From: Aspidiotus rigidus
Taxonomy: Eukaryota; Arthropoda; Insecta; Hemiptera; Diaspididae
DNA length: 64,000 nucleotides
NCBI GenBank assembly: GCA_035079385.1
Contig: JAVHKY010000001.1
Span: 12,238,501 to 12,302,500, forward strand
Direction of reading: 5' to 3'
A program made the position numbers and the translations under genes. The notes under the pieces are model-generated. The model was not told the DNA's origin. It searched no databases and saw nothing but the letters and a program-made list of their open reading frames with translations. Numbering within the stretch: position 1 is the stretch's first letter; each line of letters starts with the position of its first letter. Shown here in pieces: positions 10,185 through 22,612 of the stretch.

Positions 10185-12800
10185 TCAATGATTTCATTTG
10201 TCACGATCATCGGACTACAAGACTCTCGAACAAGATTCCTCCCACGTAAGAGAGAAGATTTGATCTATCATCTACCATGAATATTCGTCTCGGGTTATTG
10301 CCACTTATTCTTGCATTCTTTTCAATCGGTTTCTAACAATTATGTTATAAAAATCGAATAATAATATTGGCTCCATGCTTTTTTGGAAATTCTTGAACCA
10401 AGATTCGTATCGGAAGAAGAATGTAATAGCTTTACTCCTTCGTGTTTCAGGAAACTAGGTTCACATTTCAGATCGCCGGATGGAATTATTGCACCTGATC
10501 GTCGATAACTCGATAATTTGATAATTCTTGCGATGCGTGCTGCCGAAGGTATCGAACGCGAGTGATGCGAGGCAAATTGTGACGCGTGGGCTCACTGTCG
10601 CCGTGCTCGACGATTAATTCCTATTTGACACGAAAAAAATTAGTAATAACTGGCGTAATATGTACAGATACCATTCTCAAAAATGGTAGCACCTCCGCCC
10701 ACGTGCTATTTAAATATTTAAATTTATGTAGTATTTTGATAAATTTCGACTTATTCAAAGTAGGTACACACGTTTTTTTTTTCATCCATAAGACGCGCAC
10801 ACACATCTCAAGATGATATAGAGTCGCGTAATACAGCACAATTATTTTATAAATATAAGGTAGGTATTTGTGTTGTTGCAATTGTTGTTAAAATTTATGA
10901 ACGCTATGTACATGTACGTTTTTCGAATCGAAATATATAAATGAGGATATATTTTCTCATTTTAAGTGTTTTTTTTTCTTTACTTTGCGTGTGCTCGACT
11001 GTTCGACCAGCACCGAGATGTACAAATAAGAAGAAGATAAATAAAGCGAATTTGTATTCAAATGAAATATAGTCCGATTCTTTTTCGAGAAATTATTCGC
11101 TACTAACGAAGGACTGTCCTCGACGATGAACTGGTTATTATTGTACCGGACCACATTCGGCAGACAATTTCATTCGAACTCTACCGCTTCGATTCGAGAA
11201 TTAAAATTTTCTCCGCGAGTTATATTTTATGGTTATCAGTTTGAATAATTTTAACAATGTCCACCGCGGCCATAAGAATATAAACTCGCGTTCGAAATCA
11301 CCATAGGCGATAAAATTGATAAAAGTATCGTAGCCACAGGCCGAAGTTTCTTTTGGAAAATCTTCAAAGAAACAACACGAAAATGCAAATTAGTATTTTG
11401 AATAAATTTACCGACCGCGTATAATTTTCGTGCTATTAAAAAAAAAAAAATCTACGACCACATAATACATATTGCACTGCAGTAGTACTAGGTAGTCTTT
11501 GATATTAAACTCATAACTCTTCGCTGGACCCGAAAAAAAAAGAGAGAACCATGGAGGAACATAATATTACCTTAGGTATTTTATTGACAAACCGTTAAAT
11601 CTGTTTAATTATTTATCATTTTATGCCACATGAAAGGGGTCACGAAAGATATGGACGAAAAGTATATCAATTTGAGCGGCGTGGTCAGACACGATGTTCG
11701 GAACTTCGTAGGTCTACTTTCATCGACCCCCTCCCCCAGTCTTCTACTAACGTTCACGTGAAATTTTTCAGTCCGCCGATACTTAATTGAAGGTTTGTAG
11801 TCGGTTTATTGGTTTTTCATAAATGAATCGAGTTAACGAGCGGCCTAAGCATCGTGGACGCGGAATCGAAATGAGATAATTGAATTACGCCTCACATACA
11901 GTTAAATGGAATAAGAGGCCGACTCGTAGGCAGAATCGTTTCGTGAATGAGTAATATTCCTCCTTATCTGGTTTTATTTCAAAGTATATGGCCCTACCCA
12001 GCCAGACTGCGCGTAGAAAATATGAATCGTATACAGTATAGGATACGTGCACTTATTGCAAATTTGTCAGAATATAGGGTGGTGAATCATTTCGTTTGTA
12101 CGAGTAATTCGCGTGCATGCACACAGCAAATGAGTTTGTTGGCAAATACAATAAATCGCCATATTTTCGTCAAATTTCGCGTCTGTGTAAATACAATATG
12201 GCATTCGGTACTCATCCTTCGTGCTTATCATCTCAATGACGTTCTACCTGTGGAAAATTTGATAAGTCATAAATACGTGATGATCAATCATTGATATGAT
12301 GAGTCAAGGTGTAACGTTTTCTGAGAAGTTGGATTGATTTCTTTCTCCTTAAGTACTTCGTATCTTATATTACGTACTCGTAAATCAATACTCGGTTAAT
12401 TTTATTTGTTTGTTTTAGTTGACTGTAGGTATAAATAAACTCCGGTTCTCGTATACATGACTGACTGTGTATTTAAACCCTTTTTTTCCTCTATAGCGAG
12501 AAAAACGAATTAATTAAAATGTTAACTTCTAAGATACGAGATCGGTAGACGTCCTTGACAGAACCAATATTATATTGATGCACTACACGAGAAAAAAGAT
12601 ACCCGCGTGGTTCACAGGGGGATAGAAAAAGTAATTACTTTTCCCCTATTACATCGTTTCCGTATCGATGTGTACCGGACACTTTTTGGTTTAATTGGTG
12701 TCGATACAGCGTATTTTGTTCTCTTTGAAAGAACGAACTCCAAAAATACGGACTCGTAGTTGGTGCAAAATGAGAACAGTCCCTATTTTCATCGTTCTCG
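10185..12800. other. anonymous region, no supported gene
   Basis: AT-rich DNA with many short ORFs on both strands and none recognised. It contains homopolymer runs near 10770, 10970, 11438 and 12481. Nothing resembling an RNA gene or a terminal-repeat element was seen. Confidence 0.5.
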
Positions 12801-12829
12801 AGCAGCTATGAAGAGGCGGACGCGGTGGC

Positions 12830-14160
12830 ACCTTAATACCAGCTGGCTCGTAAGAGGTTCAAGAAAGCTATAAAAGACAGCAAGAAGAGCTGCATGAAAA
12901 GGCAGAGGAGGACCCGTCTGGCAAGCCCTGTAAGATAGTACTGGAAATGCTGGAGGGCGTATTGGCAATGAGTGGAATGAAGGCGGATACCATAGGGCGA
13001 GTCTATGATGACCTGTTCTCGTAGCAGCCACCACCAACATTAATGGCAGTAGTAATACTAAAGGATGGCATATCTTTCCTGGGTACCGAAGATGTTAACG
13101 TAGTAGTCAATAGACTGCGAGATGAGTATCACAGGGCTCGGGGTCCGGATAAGCTTTCAAATTCAATCTGGAGTGCAATACATTCAGTTGACTCGGCACT
13201 GCTTGTCAGCAATTGCTGGGAGACAGTTTCCAGTGTGGGAAGAAAGCCAGGCTAGCGTTTCTAGTCCAGAGTGCGTTACATTCGATTGACCCGGCAATGC
13301 TTGTCGATGTAGTCAACGCAGCAGTTGCTAGGAGACAATACACTGCACGGTGAAAAAAATCCAGGCTAGCGTAGATCAAAAAGAAGTATAAACTACATGG
13401 CCTACCATCCTCTTAGTCACAACTTCGGCAGCTGGATCACCTGGGCAAACTTCTGAAGAGAGTAAGAGCTATCCGAAGGATTAGGACATACCCAAGAACG
13501 GTTTTCAAACCGAACGCTGTATATCAATATTTACGCGTTAGTTTTGTGCTGCCATCAATCTCTATATAAAAAATGTGTTCATTTCGGTACCATGGAAGAG
13601 GATCTTGGACGCTTTCATGGACGCAGAAGTGCCCGCATGAGCGGAAGCTATCTTAGCTATCGAGAAACCAAGTAGAGACGTCTGCTGGTACAGTAAAGTG
13701 TCCAGTTACTGGCATACTGCAGCGAAGCCACTTTTGTGGTGCGTTGCATTTAATGGAATTTTTGAGGTGAAGCTGCCCCAGTGGATGACACAAATGCTAT
13801 GCATCGCCAGAACGACTGTAGCGGCAGAGAGCAGAGTAGACCATACCTTAGAGACAGTGATGTGTTGGATCGAGTTTGGCATATTAGAACTCGCAGTCAA
13901 GAAGATGGAGGCCATATTATTCACAACCCGTCAAAAGTTCAATCCAGTCACCTTTTGCCTGCAACATTTAGAAATCACGATCAAGAAGGCGTTGATGTAT
14001 CTGAGCATTTGACTTGATTCAAAACTATGCTTCAGACCCACAATTTCTTAATGGCAGCGGAAGAGGCGAGCAGAGTAGGGCCTAGGCCACCTGTTGAAAA
14101 ACCTAGGAGGGCTAAGGGGAATAGGAAAAAGTATCATGATGAGTACTGAATTTTAAATCC
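12830..14160 (+). pseudogene. R1-clade LINE reverse transcriptase, 5' portion of the remnant
   Basis: A degenerate R1-type pol. In order along the plus strand: a region before the RT (KRFKKAIKDSKKSCMKR, then IGRVYDDLF), the RxGPDKLSNSIWSAI block equivalent to the APGPDGI motif, an NVFISVPWKRILDAF block, and a thumb region with ELAVKKMEAILFTTRQKF and a following VTF, both strongly R1-like. The FADD motif is destroyed (about 13790-13830), and several frameshifts and stops occur. An internal tandem duplication (13160-13375) adds to the damage. The C-terminal part resumes at 16242 after a 1,973-bp insertion. R1 elements classically insert in 28S rDNA, but no rDNA is present here, so this is either a non-rDNA R1-clade lineage or a displaced copy. 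Confidence 0.8.
13160..13375 (+). repeat. diverged tandem duplication inside the R1 remnant
   Basis: Two copies of roughly 105 bp sit side by side. Both run from a TGGAGTGCA/CAGAGTGCG box through ACATTC, a TTGAC-CGGCA box and TGCTTGTC to CCAGGCTAGCGT. The divergence suggests an old event. Confidence 0.65.
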
Positions 14161-14260
14161 TCTTATAAATTATGATGCCCCAATGTGTGCAACTCCTTGA
14201 AGATAGCATAGCACACAGAAGGAAAGAGTGGAAACGATCTAACAAAGAGTTGCGTTAGGG

Positions 14261-16233
14261 CAGTGTTTCTCAACCTTTCTTATATCGCGGCACATTTTTC
14301 CATGAGACGATATTACTGCGGCACAGCATTTCCAGAACTGCAAATTGTATCGAAAATTTTTGTTCGTTTTGACGTTTGTATGTCCCTACTGACTTCCTCC
14401 TCCTAATTTCAGAATTTGTGGCCTTCAAGATGGCTATATGAGACCTCACCCTTCTTTCTCTCTACTACGGTTCCGGAAAACAAGAGCTTTGATCTTCCAC
14501 CGGGACTCAAAAAAATTTTGCCGCCAAAATACGCAAAAGTGTCTGACTATTTCCTGCATTTACTGGAAACTCTTTGGGCTCTTCTAATTCCGAAATTTAT
14601 GAGGAAACATAAGACATAATCTGTATTTTTGACCAAGTGGCAGAAAATTGTTGATTTTCATGGCAGTGAGTGAAGGTTTTGACTCAAGTTTAAGTAATCA
14701 TAACTGGAACTGACATCATTCAAAAATTGGAACACATCGGTCAGATAGTGCTTGTGATTACTTTTTCGAGTGATTTCATTATTGAAATAATTAATTTAAA
14801 TTAAAAAAAAAATATATCAATATTGATATAAAAAGTATGAAAAAATGATTTTAAAAAAATTAATTGAATAATTGATATTTAAAAGAATTGATAGTTAGTA
14901 TTTTGATTATGATAAAAATTAAAATCATTATTAATAAATAAATTTATGTTATTGAAATAAATATTTTAATTTATTTTTTAGTAAGAATTTCTATTTAATT
15001 ACATTTAAATTGAATTTTTTTTATATCATTAATAAATCTAATCATCTTATTTCTTCAAGTATAACTTTTATAATTTTCAGGAATATTAATTTTTAAATTT
15101 GAAATTTAATATTTTTAATTGCTTTTGAAAAGTTTGATTTTTAAATTTTGACTTTAATAACAAACTATTAGCTTTATTTTTAATTTTAATTTTTAATTAA
15201 TTTCAAATATCAATTATTATTAAAAATTCATTTAATTAATTTGATATTTTATTTTTTAAATGAGAAATTTTTGTCTATAATTGTTAATAAAATTTTTTTA
15301 TTTTATAATTTTTTGTTGATAAATTATTTCAAAATACAGTATAATAAAATCAGAGAAAATAAATCTACATGTAATTCATTCATGAACATTGCCATCAATT
15401 AATATTAAAATAGATTGTATCTCTAATCAATTAAGTAGAACTATAGACTAAATTATATAAATTCTTTTAATATAATTTTATTAATTCAACATTGAGGTAA
15501 CAAATTAAAAATATTTTATTTAATCATCCTGTTAGCCTTAAAGATATGAGGACTTATCTGTACAAAGGGCGTCCGTCTGACGGACTCCCTTTTTGCGGAG
15601 ACCTCGATTTTCGTGCGTTTCAGATCATAAACTATCTTTTATAAATTTTTTTTTTTTTTTTTCAAACCCACAATTTTTTCCATCTCAGCAAGAAGGGCGT
15701 CTGTTGTCATATTTTCAATGATCTCTACTTTGTTTGTTTCTGGATGTATTCAAAATGTGATTATCGTTTCTTATAGAAGAAGAGTTGCTCTTCAATTTTC
15801 ATCCTTACCATTTTTTTGATTACGTTGTTGCGGAGATATTTCGAACTGAAACTTCAAACTGATTTTTCTGTAATGAATTTTTCTTCACGGACGCCCTTTG
15901 TACAGATAGGTCCCCATATAATTAACGATTTAATTATTTAAATTAATTTCCTTATTCAAATTAATAAATTGAATTTCAAAAAATTACTTTGTACTAAGAA
16001 TTGAAATTATTTTTGTTTTAGAAAATTATTTAATTAGAAAATATTTATTCATATTAATAAAATATTTTTAATTTATTTAATTAAAATAATAACATTTTTG
16101 TCAAATTAAAAAAACTATATGGCAATTCTTTTTTGGTTCATGTTAATTCATGTTTTTGATAAAACTTTTGCGGCACACCGAGGCGGGCTTCCGACACAGT
16201 GATGTACCGCGGCATACCGGTTGAGGAACACTG
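14261..16233 (+). mobile_element. non-autonomous Buster-like hAT element, 1,973 bp
   Basis: It begins CAGTGTTTCTCAACC and ends in the near-inverse GGTTGAGGAACACTG, with a perfect 8-bp duplication CGTTAGGG (14253-14260, 16234-16241) that fits nnnTAnnn. Subterminal GCGGCACA motifs on both sides resemble those of the autonomous Buster copies. No transposase is recognisable; the middle (about 14770-15540 and 15920-16130) is extremely AT-rich. It interrupts the R1 LINE and hosts a smaller inverted-repeat element at 15547-15916. Confidence 0.92.
15547..15916. mobile_element. 370-bp inverted-repeat element nested in the Buster-like element
   Basis: Thirty-base terminal inverted repeats. The left starts TGAGGACTTATCTG and continues TACAAAGGGCGTCCGT; the right is its inverse with two mismatches. 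The flanks read TA on both sides (15545-15546, 15917-15918), suiting a Tc1/mariner-type TA duplication, although ATAT is also shared, so the superfamily is not settled. A short hairpin (GTCCGTC/GACGGAC) lies just inside the left repeat. No ORF is present, so it is a MITE. Confidence 0.8.
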
Positions 16234-16241
16234 CGTTAGGG

Positions 16242-16735
16242 TGTGTTAGTGCGTACCGCACTGTCTTCACAGAGACCCTACGCGTATTAGCACGATCTCC
16301 TAGTTGAGGAGGAAGTGGTGGCGTTGAAAGCAAAAAAGATAACAACGACTGATCAAGAGGCTTTACGGGTCAAGAAGGAGGCCAGGCACTTCTCGCTTGG
16401 GGAATGGAAAGGAGAATTGCTCCGAGTGAGCAAGTGAAATGGACTACCCATCTGTTAATACGCGACCTTGATGAGTGGATGAACCAAGACCACGCAAGGT
16501 CAGCCACCCGACCCAGGTGTTGAGCAGCTATGGCTGTTTCAACAAGTACCTTTATGAGAAATTGAGAAAAGTTGAGCAGAAAATGTGTTCGCACTGCGAT
16601 CAACCTGTTTGACCAACATAAATTGTAGGGCAGTATACGTCGCTTTTATCAGAAAAAGGGGCTGGATCCTTGACCTTGGGAAGTATGTCTTCGAGTATGG
16701 ACTGAATAATACGCGTGAGGAAGATTGAGGTCAAA
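16242..16735 (+). pseudogene. R1-clade LINE, C-terminal portion of the remnant
   Basis: This continues the R1 pol after the insertion. It starts with CVSAYRTVSTEALRVLA, equivalent to the R1 xTSAYRTVSxxA block, then HLLIRDLDEWMNQDHA, then SSYGCFNKYLYEKL in a shifted frame, and a CSHC that starts the C-terminal zinc knuckle. Frameshifts are needed to join these blocks. Together with 12830-14160 it gives the typical R1 order. Confidence 0.8.
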
Positions 16736-16739
16736 TAAC

Positions 16740-19062
16740 AATTACATCTTCTATGTGATTGGAATAAACAAGACACTGGGTCTTATGGGGGCATCCGCCT
16801 TGATTAGGAACACCCTATTTAGACCAAGGCAATACGAGGATTTTTCTTGGTGCGAACTAACTATCTCTAAGACGTATCCTAATGCTATTACAAAGACCAG
16901 AGGAATTTTAGTTTCATGATTGCTTTGAATGAAAGTTTTTGGTAATACGTTCCTTGAGGTGATGTAACCACTTATGTATTGAGTGATCTTACTGTAGCCT
17001 TGGTTTTGAGAGGTACATCGTCAATGAAACAACTTCAGGGTCTTCCTTAAAATGGGTAACACGCGTTCGTATTTTCTTTGAATACAGTCAAGGTGAGGTC
17101 GGTGGTCAAGGAAATTGAGGCCCCTTCCGGATCAAAAGGGGGAATAGGTACAAAAAGTTCTTCTTCTTCATCGGTAAGCGTCGTATTTGATAGATCAGTT
17201 ACTCAAGCAGTGTAGTGCTGGCTCACATTTTTAGGTCGGGTAACCACCCAGCGCGACACTTCACTCAAGGATGGAACAAGAGCAGAGGTTGGCAATTTGA
17301 AGGTTCCAGTTTTCTATCTTCACCTATTTGGTCTCTCCCCATGTTGAAATTTGCTGAGTCTTTATACGCCGAGGATGATTTAGAAATACAATTGTGATAG
17401 TCTCAGTTCAACATCGTATCGCAGATTAGTCCCTTTTTAGCGCTCGTTAATGACACAGTGTATCGTAATCTTTCACGTAAGTAAAGTTGTAAAGTTTTTT
17501 TCTGCTTGGGGATTCTTTTCCAGCTAATTACGACAGTTCATAAAACACTAATCCAAATTCCGACAAATATTTTTAATTTTTTCCTGTGCCAAGTATTCGT
17601 GTTTGATACTTCCGGGCCAACGTTAATCAAAAAATCGTAGCACATCACCGCCAAACTCTTTAAATATTCGGTTTACTCGACAGTTCCTAGGTACATAACA
17701 ATGCGTGTACTTTTCTGGCACGACTGATCAACGAATACTCGATGAGTCATTGATCACGCCTTTTAGACAATACACTGTATACTAGATACGGTATCTACAT
17801 CAAACCCACGGTAATTGGTTTTGTAAATAAATTAGATGAGTAATGAACGTTTTACATTGCTTTAATATTCCATTTGCGAACGCTTGTGTCCATAGACGGA
17901 ATTATTTTAGCGTACAGAGAGGACAGGCACGGAAGATGGGCCAAATAATTGTTTTACCTCGACGTCGTATACATATTATAGTGTTGTGACGTGACAATCG
18001 CATCTGTCTAGGACGTACCGTACGTTTATCATTAGAACGCGATTATCGGGATTAAAAAGAGAATAATTTATGTACCGATAACGGCGCGGCGATGACTCGG
18101 AGTGCTCTGAACAATTCAGGAAGATACGTCCACGGATAAGAAATTTAATACATCACGTTCTATTAGGTGAGTGAGTACTTATTTCTGGGAATTCACGATG
18201 ACAAAGCTATTATGTCCATGAAGAGACTTGCGAACGTCGTGTAGGGTCGCCTGATGTATACTGAAATTTGTCATTTGTTTTTGTGTAGATTGAATTAGTA
18301 CTATTTACATTAGGTAAAATGCATGGCAATGACGACGGAATAATAAACATTTGAGCGAGATTCGATCTGATGTGATACATTAAAACGCTACAAATTGAAG
18401 TCGAATCGGCGTATGAGAAAAAGTACGAAATTCGAAAGCTAATTTCGTTGATTGGAATATTCGCATGTCGACGACTTGCTTGATGTTTGTGAGTTGGAAT
18501 CTATCACCTTCATTTCTTCTCTTATTAGTCTCATCGAACCATAAATTTTTTCTTTAATCATGCTACGTATTTCAAGATTCAGAATCTTGTACTCTGTTTT
18601 CTCATACCGACTTCGAAATTAGTCCATCTGAGTAAGCTTCAGCATCCTCACCTCGTACTATCTGTTTGTCGAAAAATCTCTGCTCGATGTATCCTGAATT
18701 TGAATAGCTAGTTCGTCAAAACTGGACCTAAAAACATAAAAGTAAACCAACGACGTTGACTTACTCTAATCAGAGATTCTGAATTTCATTATTACAAAGA
18801 GGAGGATTGCTCACTCCCCAGTTCACATCATTTCTTATGGAGATATTTGTGACGTCTTTGGAGTCCAGTGAGCATTATCGCATCTCTCATAGGAGTGCAA
18901 CTGGAAAGTTGAATTGGCTTTCAGCTTTCTTCCCTCAAAATTCATCGGCTTTTGGCTTTCCACTTTCAGTTTTAAGTAGCTTTTCAACTCTGCCTAGGAG
19001 TCATGCGGGTTGCGTTCAAATAATCCGTTAATTTTGAAACTAAAAACAAAGGTGGATCCTGC
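16740..19062. other. anonymous region, no supported gene
   Basis: Unremarkable intergenic or intronic-type DNA. Short ORFs only, none recognised, and no terminal repeats or long palindromes seen. Confidence 0.5.
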
Positions 19063-19201
19063 CGTACAAATAATAATTGGCGTATTATCAAGAGTAACAA
19101 TTAGGAGAATAGGATCTTAAGCTCAGTAAGTTTGTCAGTGTATGCGTGGGTGAATCAAATAACGCCGTGTATTTTACAGGCGATATATTACGTCAAAATG
19201 A
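19063..19201 (+). repeat. dispersed repeat, copy 1 (related to 33522-33652)
   Basis: It shares an ordered series of blocks with 33522-33652: CGTACAAA-AATAATTG-CGTA, GAGTAACAATT, AATAGGATCTT, TTTGT, TGTGTGCGTG or TATGCGTG, TGAATCAAA, ACGC, GTAT-TTTACAG and GTCAAAAT. The copies are clearly homologous but diverged. The family is unknown, and I see no terminal repeats or coding. Confidence 0.6.
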
Positions 19202-19619
19202 CAGTTTTACTCTTAACTTGATTAGGGTTCAGGACTTCCCCTACATCATAATGCATATTCGTTTGCCTGATCCTTATCAAATTGGTACTTGTCTTACATT
19301 TGTCTTGTAGCAGGGAAATTGAATGTACAATTATTGAAAACTGGTTTCTCTACCGTAAAACAGGGGTTTGGAGTAGTGGGCTACGTGACACCTGGGAAGC
19401 TGTCTAATAACAGCAATAGAACCACTTCCAAAGCGGAATCTGAAACGCCATCAGTAACTGAGTTATTGCAGCATAGGTGCTAATAATCAGAACTTTCACA
19501 TCACCGCACCCCTCGGGTCACTGTCGTGAAATCAATGTAAAGCAAGTACCAATACCATAACGATCAGGCAAACGGGAATGCGGTATGATATTCTGTCGGA
19601 GTGCGTCCTTGTCATTCTA

Positions 19620-19770
19620 CAGGGGTGCCGGGAGGCCATTTTCATGAAGATGATTCTTTGTATTCGTTTCAGGGGAGCCCTTATAATTCAATTTTTTTTT
19701 TTTTTAGCTACAAGAAATTAAAGTTTGAAGGGGGTTTCTTCATTGGACCAGAGGGATCACGGCACCCCTG
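19620..19770. mobile_element. short hAT-like inverted-repeat element (tentative)
   Basis: CAGGGGTGCCG at 19620 is matched by CGGCACCCCTG ending at 19770, a hAT-like terminus. No 8-bp target duplication is visible (TCATTCTA versus GGTAAGCG), so it may be degraded or chance. The interior has a T-run near 19690. Confidence 0.4.
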
Positions 19771-20012
19771 GGTAAGCGACAAGAAGGAATAGGTGAATCT
19801 GTATTTCCCCATTAACCAATGTACTTGCTTAAATGGAGGGAATGAAATTTCCTATCAATTGCGACTGTGTTTGTATCTGCATTCCAAAATTTGCTCCATA
19901 TTATGTCAAACTGTCCACCTTACTCTTGCTGATTTGAAAAGTCGACACTAGCGCTGTATGACCCTTATAAAGGAAAAGTTCTATAGTAAAATTCAACTGG
20001 ACTGGTCATGTG

Positions 20013-20523
20013 CAGAGGTGTCAAGCAAATGCTGATTGACTTAAAACTAGCTTTTAGCTTCTTGCTTTACCGACGATTGACTCAAAACTTGGCTATTGCT
20101 TTTTTGTCATTTTATTGGCTACTGAACGATTCCCTAATAGCTTAACTCCGGAACAGAATGATGAAACTCCGGAGCCGAATGAACCATGAATCTCAACTAA
20201 GGAGCTAAATGATAAAACTCCGAAGCGGAATTAAACGTTCCGGAGCGGAATGAACCATAAATCTCAACTCCGGAGCTAGATGATAAAACTCTGAAGCGGA
20301 AAGAACCGTTCCGGAGCAAAATGAGCCATAAATCTTGACTCTGGAGCTAAACCAAAGTCAAAAAAAAAAAAAGGAAAAGCATCTGAATGATCAGTATTTG
20401 CTTTTGATTGGCTAACGGCTGAATGAAAAAATCATTGACTGGCTTTTGATTGGCTTAAAAGCCAATCAAAGATTGGCTGCTTCTGCTGCTTTAGCGATTA
20501 ATGGCTTCTGCTTGACACCTCTG
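20013..20523. mobile_element. 511-bp non-autonomous hAT element
   Basis: Termini CAGAGGTGTCAAGCA and TGCTTGACACCTCTG are perfect 15-bp inverted repeats, flanked by a perfect 8-bp duplication GTCATGTG (20005-20012, 20524-20531). No coding sequence. This target does not have the central TA of the Buster-type insertions here, so another hAT branch is likely. The interior is mostly a minisatellite plus TGGCTTTTGATTGGCT-type repeats near the right end. Confidence 0.92.
20143..20350 (+). repeat. minisatellite inside the 511-bp hAT element
   Basis: Degenerate repeats built from CTCCGGAGC-GAATGA, AACC-T-AATCTCAACTC and GATGAAAACTC-like blocks, four or so turns, ending in an A-run near 20361. CCGGAG palindromes recur through the tract. 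Confidence 0.75.
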
Positions 20524-20531
20524 GTCATGTG

Positions 20532-22612
20532 CGAGGAGTTCTAGTGAGTGAATCACTGAACCGACCATAGTCTGTAATTTAAATTGAGAGGCGCTAGTGT
20601 CGTATAAAAAAGATGAGCATGGAAGCTAGGGTTAAGTGTACACTAGTTGTTCATGGCGACTGATATAATAATTCAAATTATCTCAAAAATGAACGTGATT
20701 AACACATATTATACAAGGAGGATCAAGTTTTTAGAGCGTAGAATTCCCCTTCAGAAGGTACGTTTTACATGGAATTTCAACTTTGTTTTCAAACCTCGGT
20801 TTGCTTATCATTTAGTAATCCATGTAATGACAGAGCTTTGTACAGAAACGAAAGCAAAGCAAAAGGTTCAAACAGGCTAGCGCTAACCGATCGTAATAAT
20901 CGATGTGTAGCTACTAACCCACATTTATAATTATTGCTAAATGCAAGTCATTCTTAATTAGACAGATGGAATCTCAATTGAGTTGGTTCTTCAATTTTCT
21001 TAACTTTTGAAGCATTTCCTTCAAACTGGGAACCCTAAAAATTCCGGAGTTTTTAAAAATTCTTAACATCTTTAGAAACGTTAACCTTGACAGACACATT
21101 AATCGTACTTGCGAAATCGAACCAGGGAAATTTATTCGAACCTATTATAAATCGACTAAAGATTAAAGCTCGGAAATTCCAATTCAGCACATTTCTCACA
21201 AAACTGATCGTTATACTCGTCGATATCGAATTTCTACTCGCGTAACCCACATTTTTGTAGCTAAGGTATCACGGTTGAGGTTATGAGGCAGGTACCTACT
21301 TGAAACAAGACAGAACACAAAACGATACGAGCACAAAGCACCGAAGCAAAGCAATGTACGTTCAATAATTAAGATTGTCGAACGTTCTATTTTTCAGGCG
21401 AATCAGCTATGCAATTATATCAACATGTACCATGCGTAATATCGTGACAGGCATAATTTCATGAGGTGAAAAATCTAAAACTTTTATCAACGTCTTCGTA
21501 ACTAATACGTATGCATAATTATTTAAAATTATTCAATTCCGATGTTTCATTCGCGCTGCATTCGAGTTTATAATTTTAACATTCAAACTAGTAGAATCCA
21601 GTTTTGCTTGATTCTATTTTCCAAAGACAGTTGTATATTGAGGAAACGATTTTGTAACGATGAAACTCAACATAAGATATGAATCTGAGAGAGAAAAGTT
21701 TGGGATAAATGTAAAAGTTTCATCACTTCAGTACAATATCATCACATAGGGTGGATGGCGGAATGGTTTCGCGACCGCCTCATACCCATCGAAATCGAAT
21801 AGAAATTGGTGCGTTCTCTTCGCTTCCCATCACACATGAAGAACTACGACTGTAAATGTTTTCTTTTTCACTTCTTTTTTCTGAAGAGGAGAGCGTAAAA
21901 GTTGATCAAAATAAAAACTTACGAAAAATGTACCCCTTTGTGAACAAAAACGTCCACCAATGCCAAAATAAGAAAAGCTGAAGTACACAGCCTCGTTATT
22001 CAGGACAGACAGGTGCGCAATACCAAAAACTGCAGTGCAGACTGACTCGTTAGCCTATCCGAGAGGAGACAATTGAAGGGCACAGGGGAGGAAGGGGGAA
22101 TGTCCAAAAGAATGGAGCTGGACAGAAACCGCTTCTCCAGCGCCATTTCCCCGTACCCTACAATTGGGATAATCAAAATTGAACTACCACCCCTACGATG
22201 TTAATCAGATAATCATTTTTGGGATTCTTCGTTTCTTACTGTTGCGAGTCGTCGCCACACCGAGGTCAAAAACATACTTTGTATTCATCAAAAACTATTC
22301 CAATTTTCAACCCTATTTCTAGATTTGATGAACTTTGACTGACAACAGCAATGAAATTCCGGACAGTCTAGATGAAGAAACGAACAGAAGATCAATTCTA
22401 CGGTGGAGGTCATGATGGTACTACGTTCAAGTCTTTTTGTAGGAAAGGGAGATGGAACGGTGCTTCTCGATCTTCCATCTGTAAGAAATATTTTCATTTT
22501 GCTTTGGAAATTAGAACCTTTTGGCGTTACTGGTAAAACAGAAATACGTAGGTGAAACCATGGATGGCTCAACACTTTTGGAGAATCTGGAATCAGAAAA
22601 AAATTTTTAGAG
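20532..22612. other. anonymous region, no supported gene
   Basis: No recognised gene or repeat. The last few hundred bases (about 22280-22612) form the left flank of the Penelope composite; minus-strand frames there are open but unrecognised. Confidence 0.45.

Noticed and set aside
20143..20350. Regularly spaced repeats that might suggest a CRISPR array
   Set aside because: Units are contiguous and degenerate without unique spacers, lie inside a hAT element, and the genome is eukaryotic.
21745..21800. GGATGGCGGAATGGTTTCGCG, weakly like a tRNA 5' half
   Set aside because: No T-arm, anticodon arm or acceptor pairing follows.
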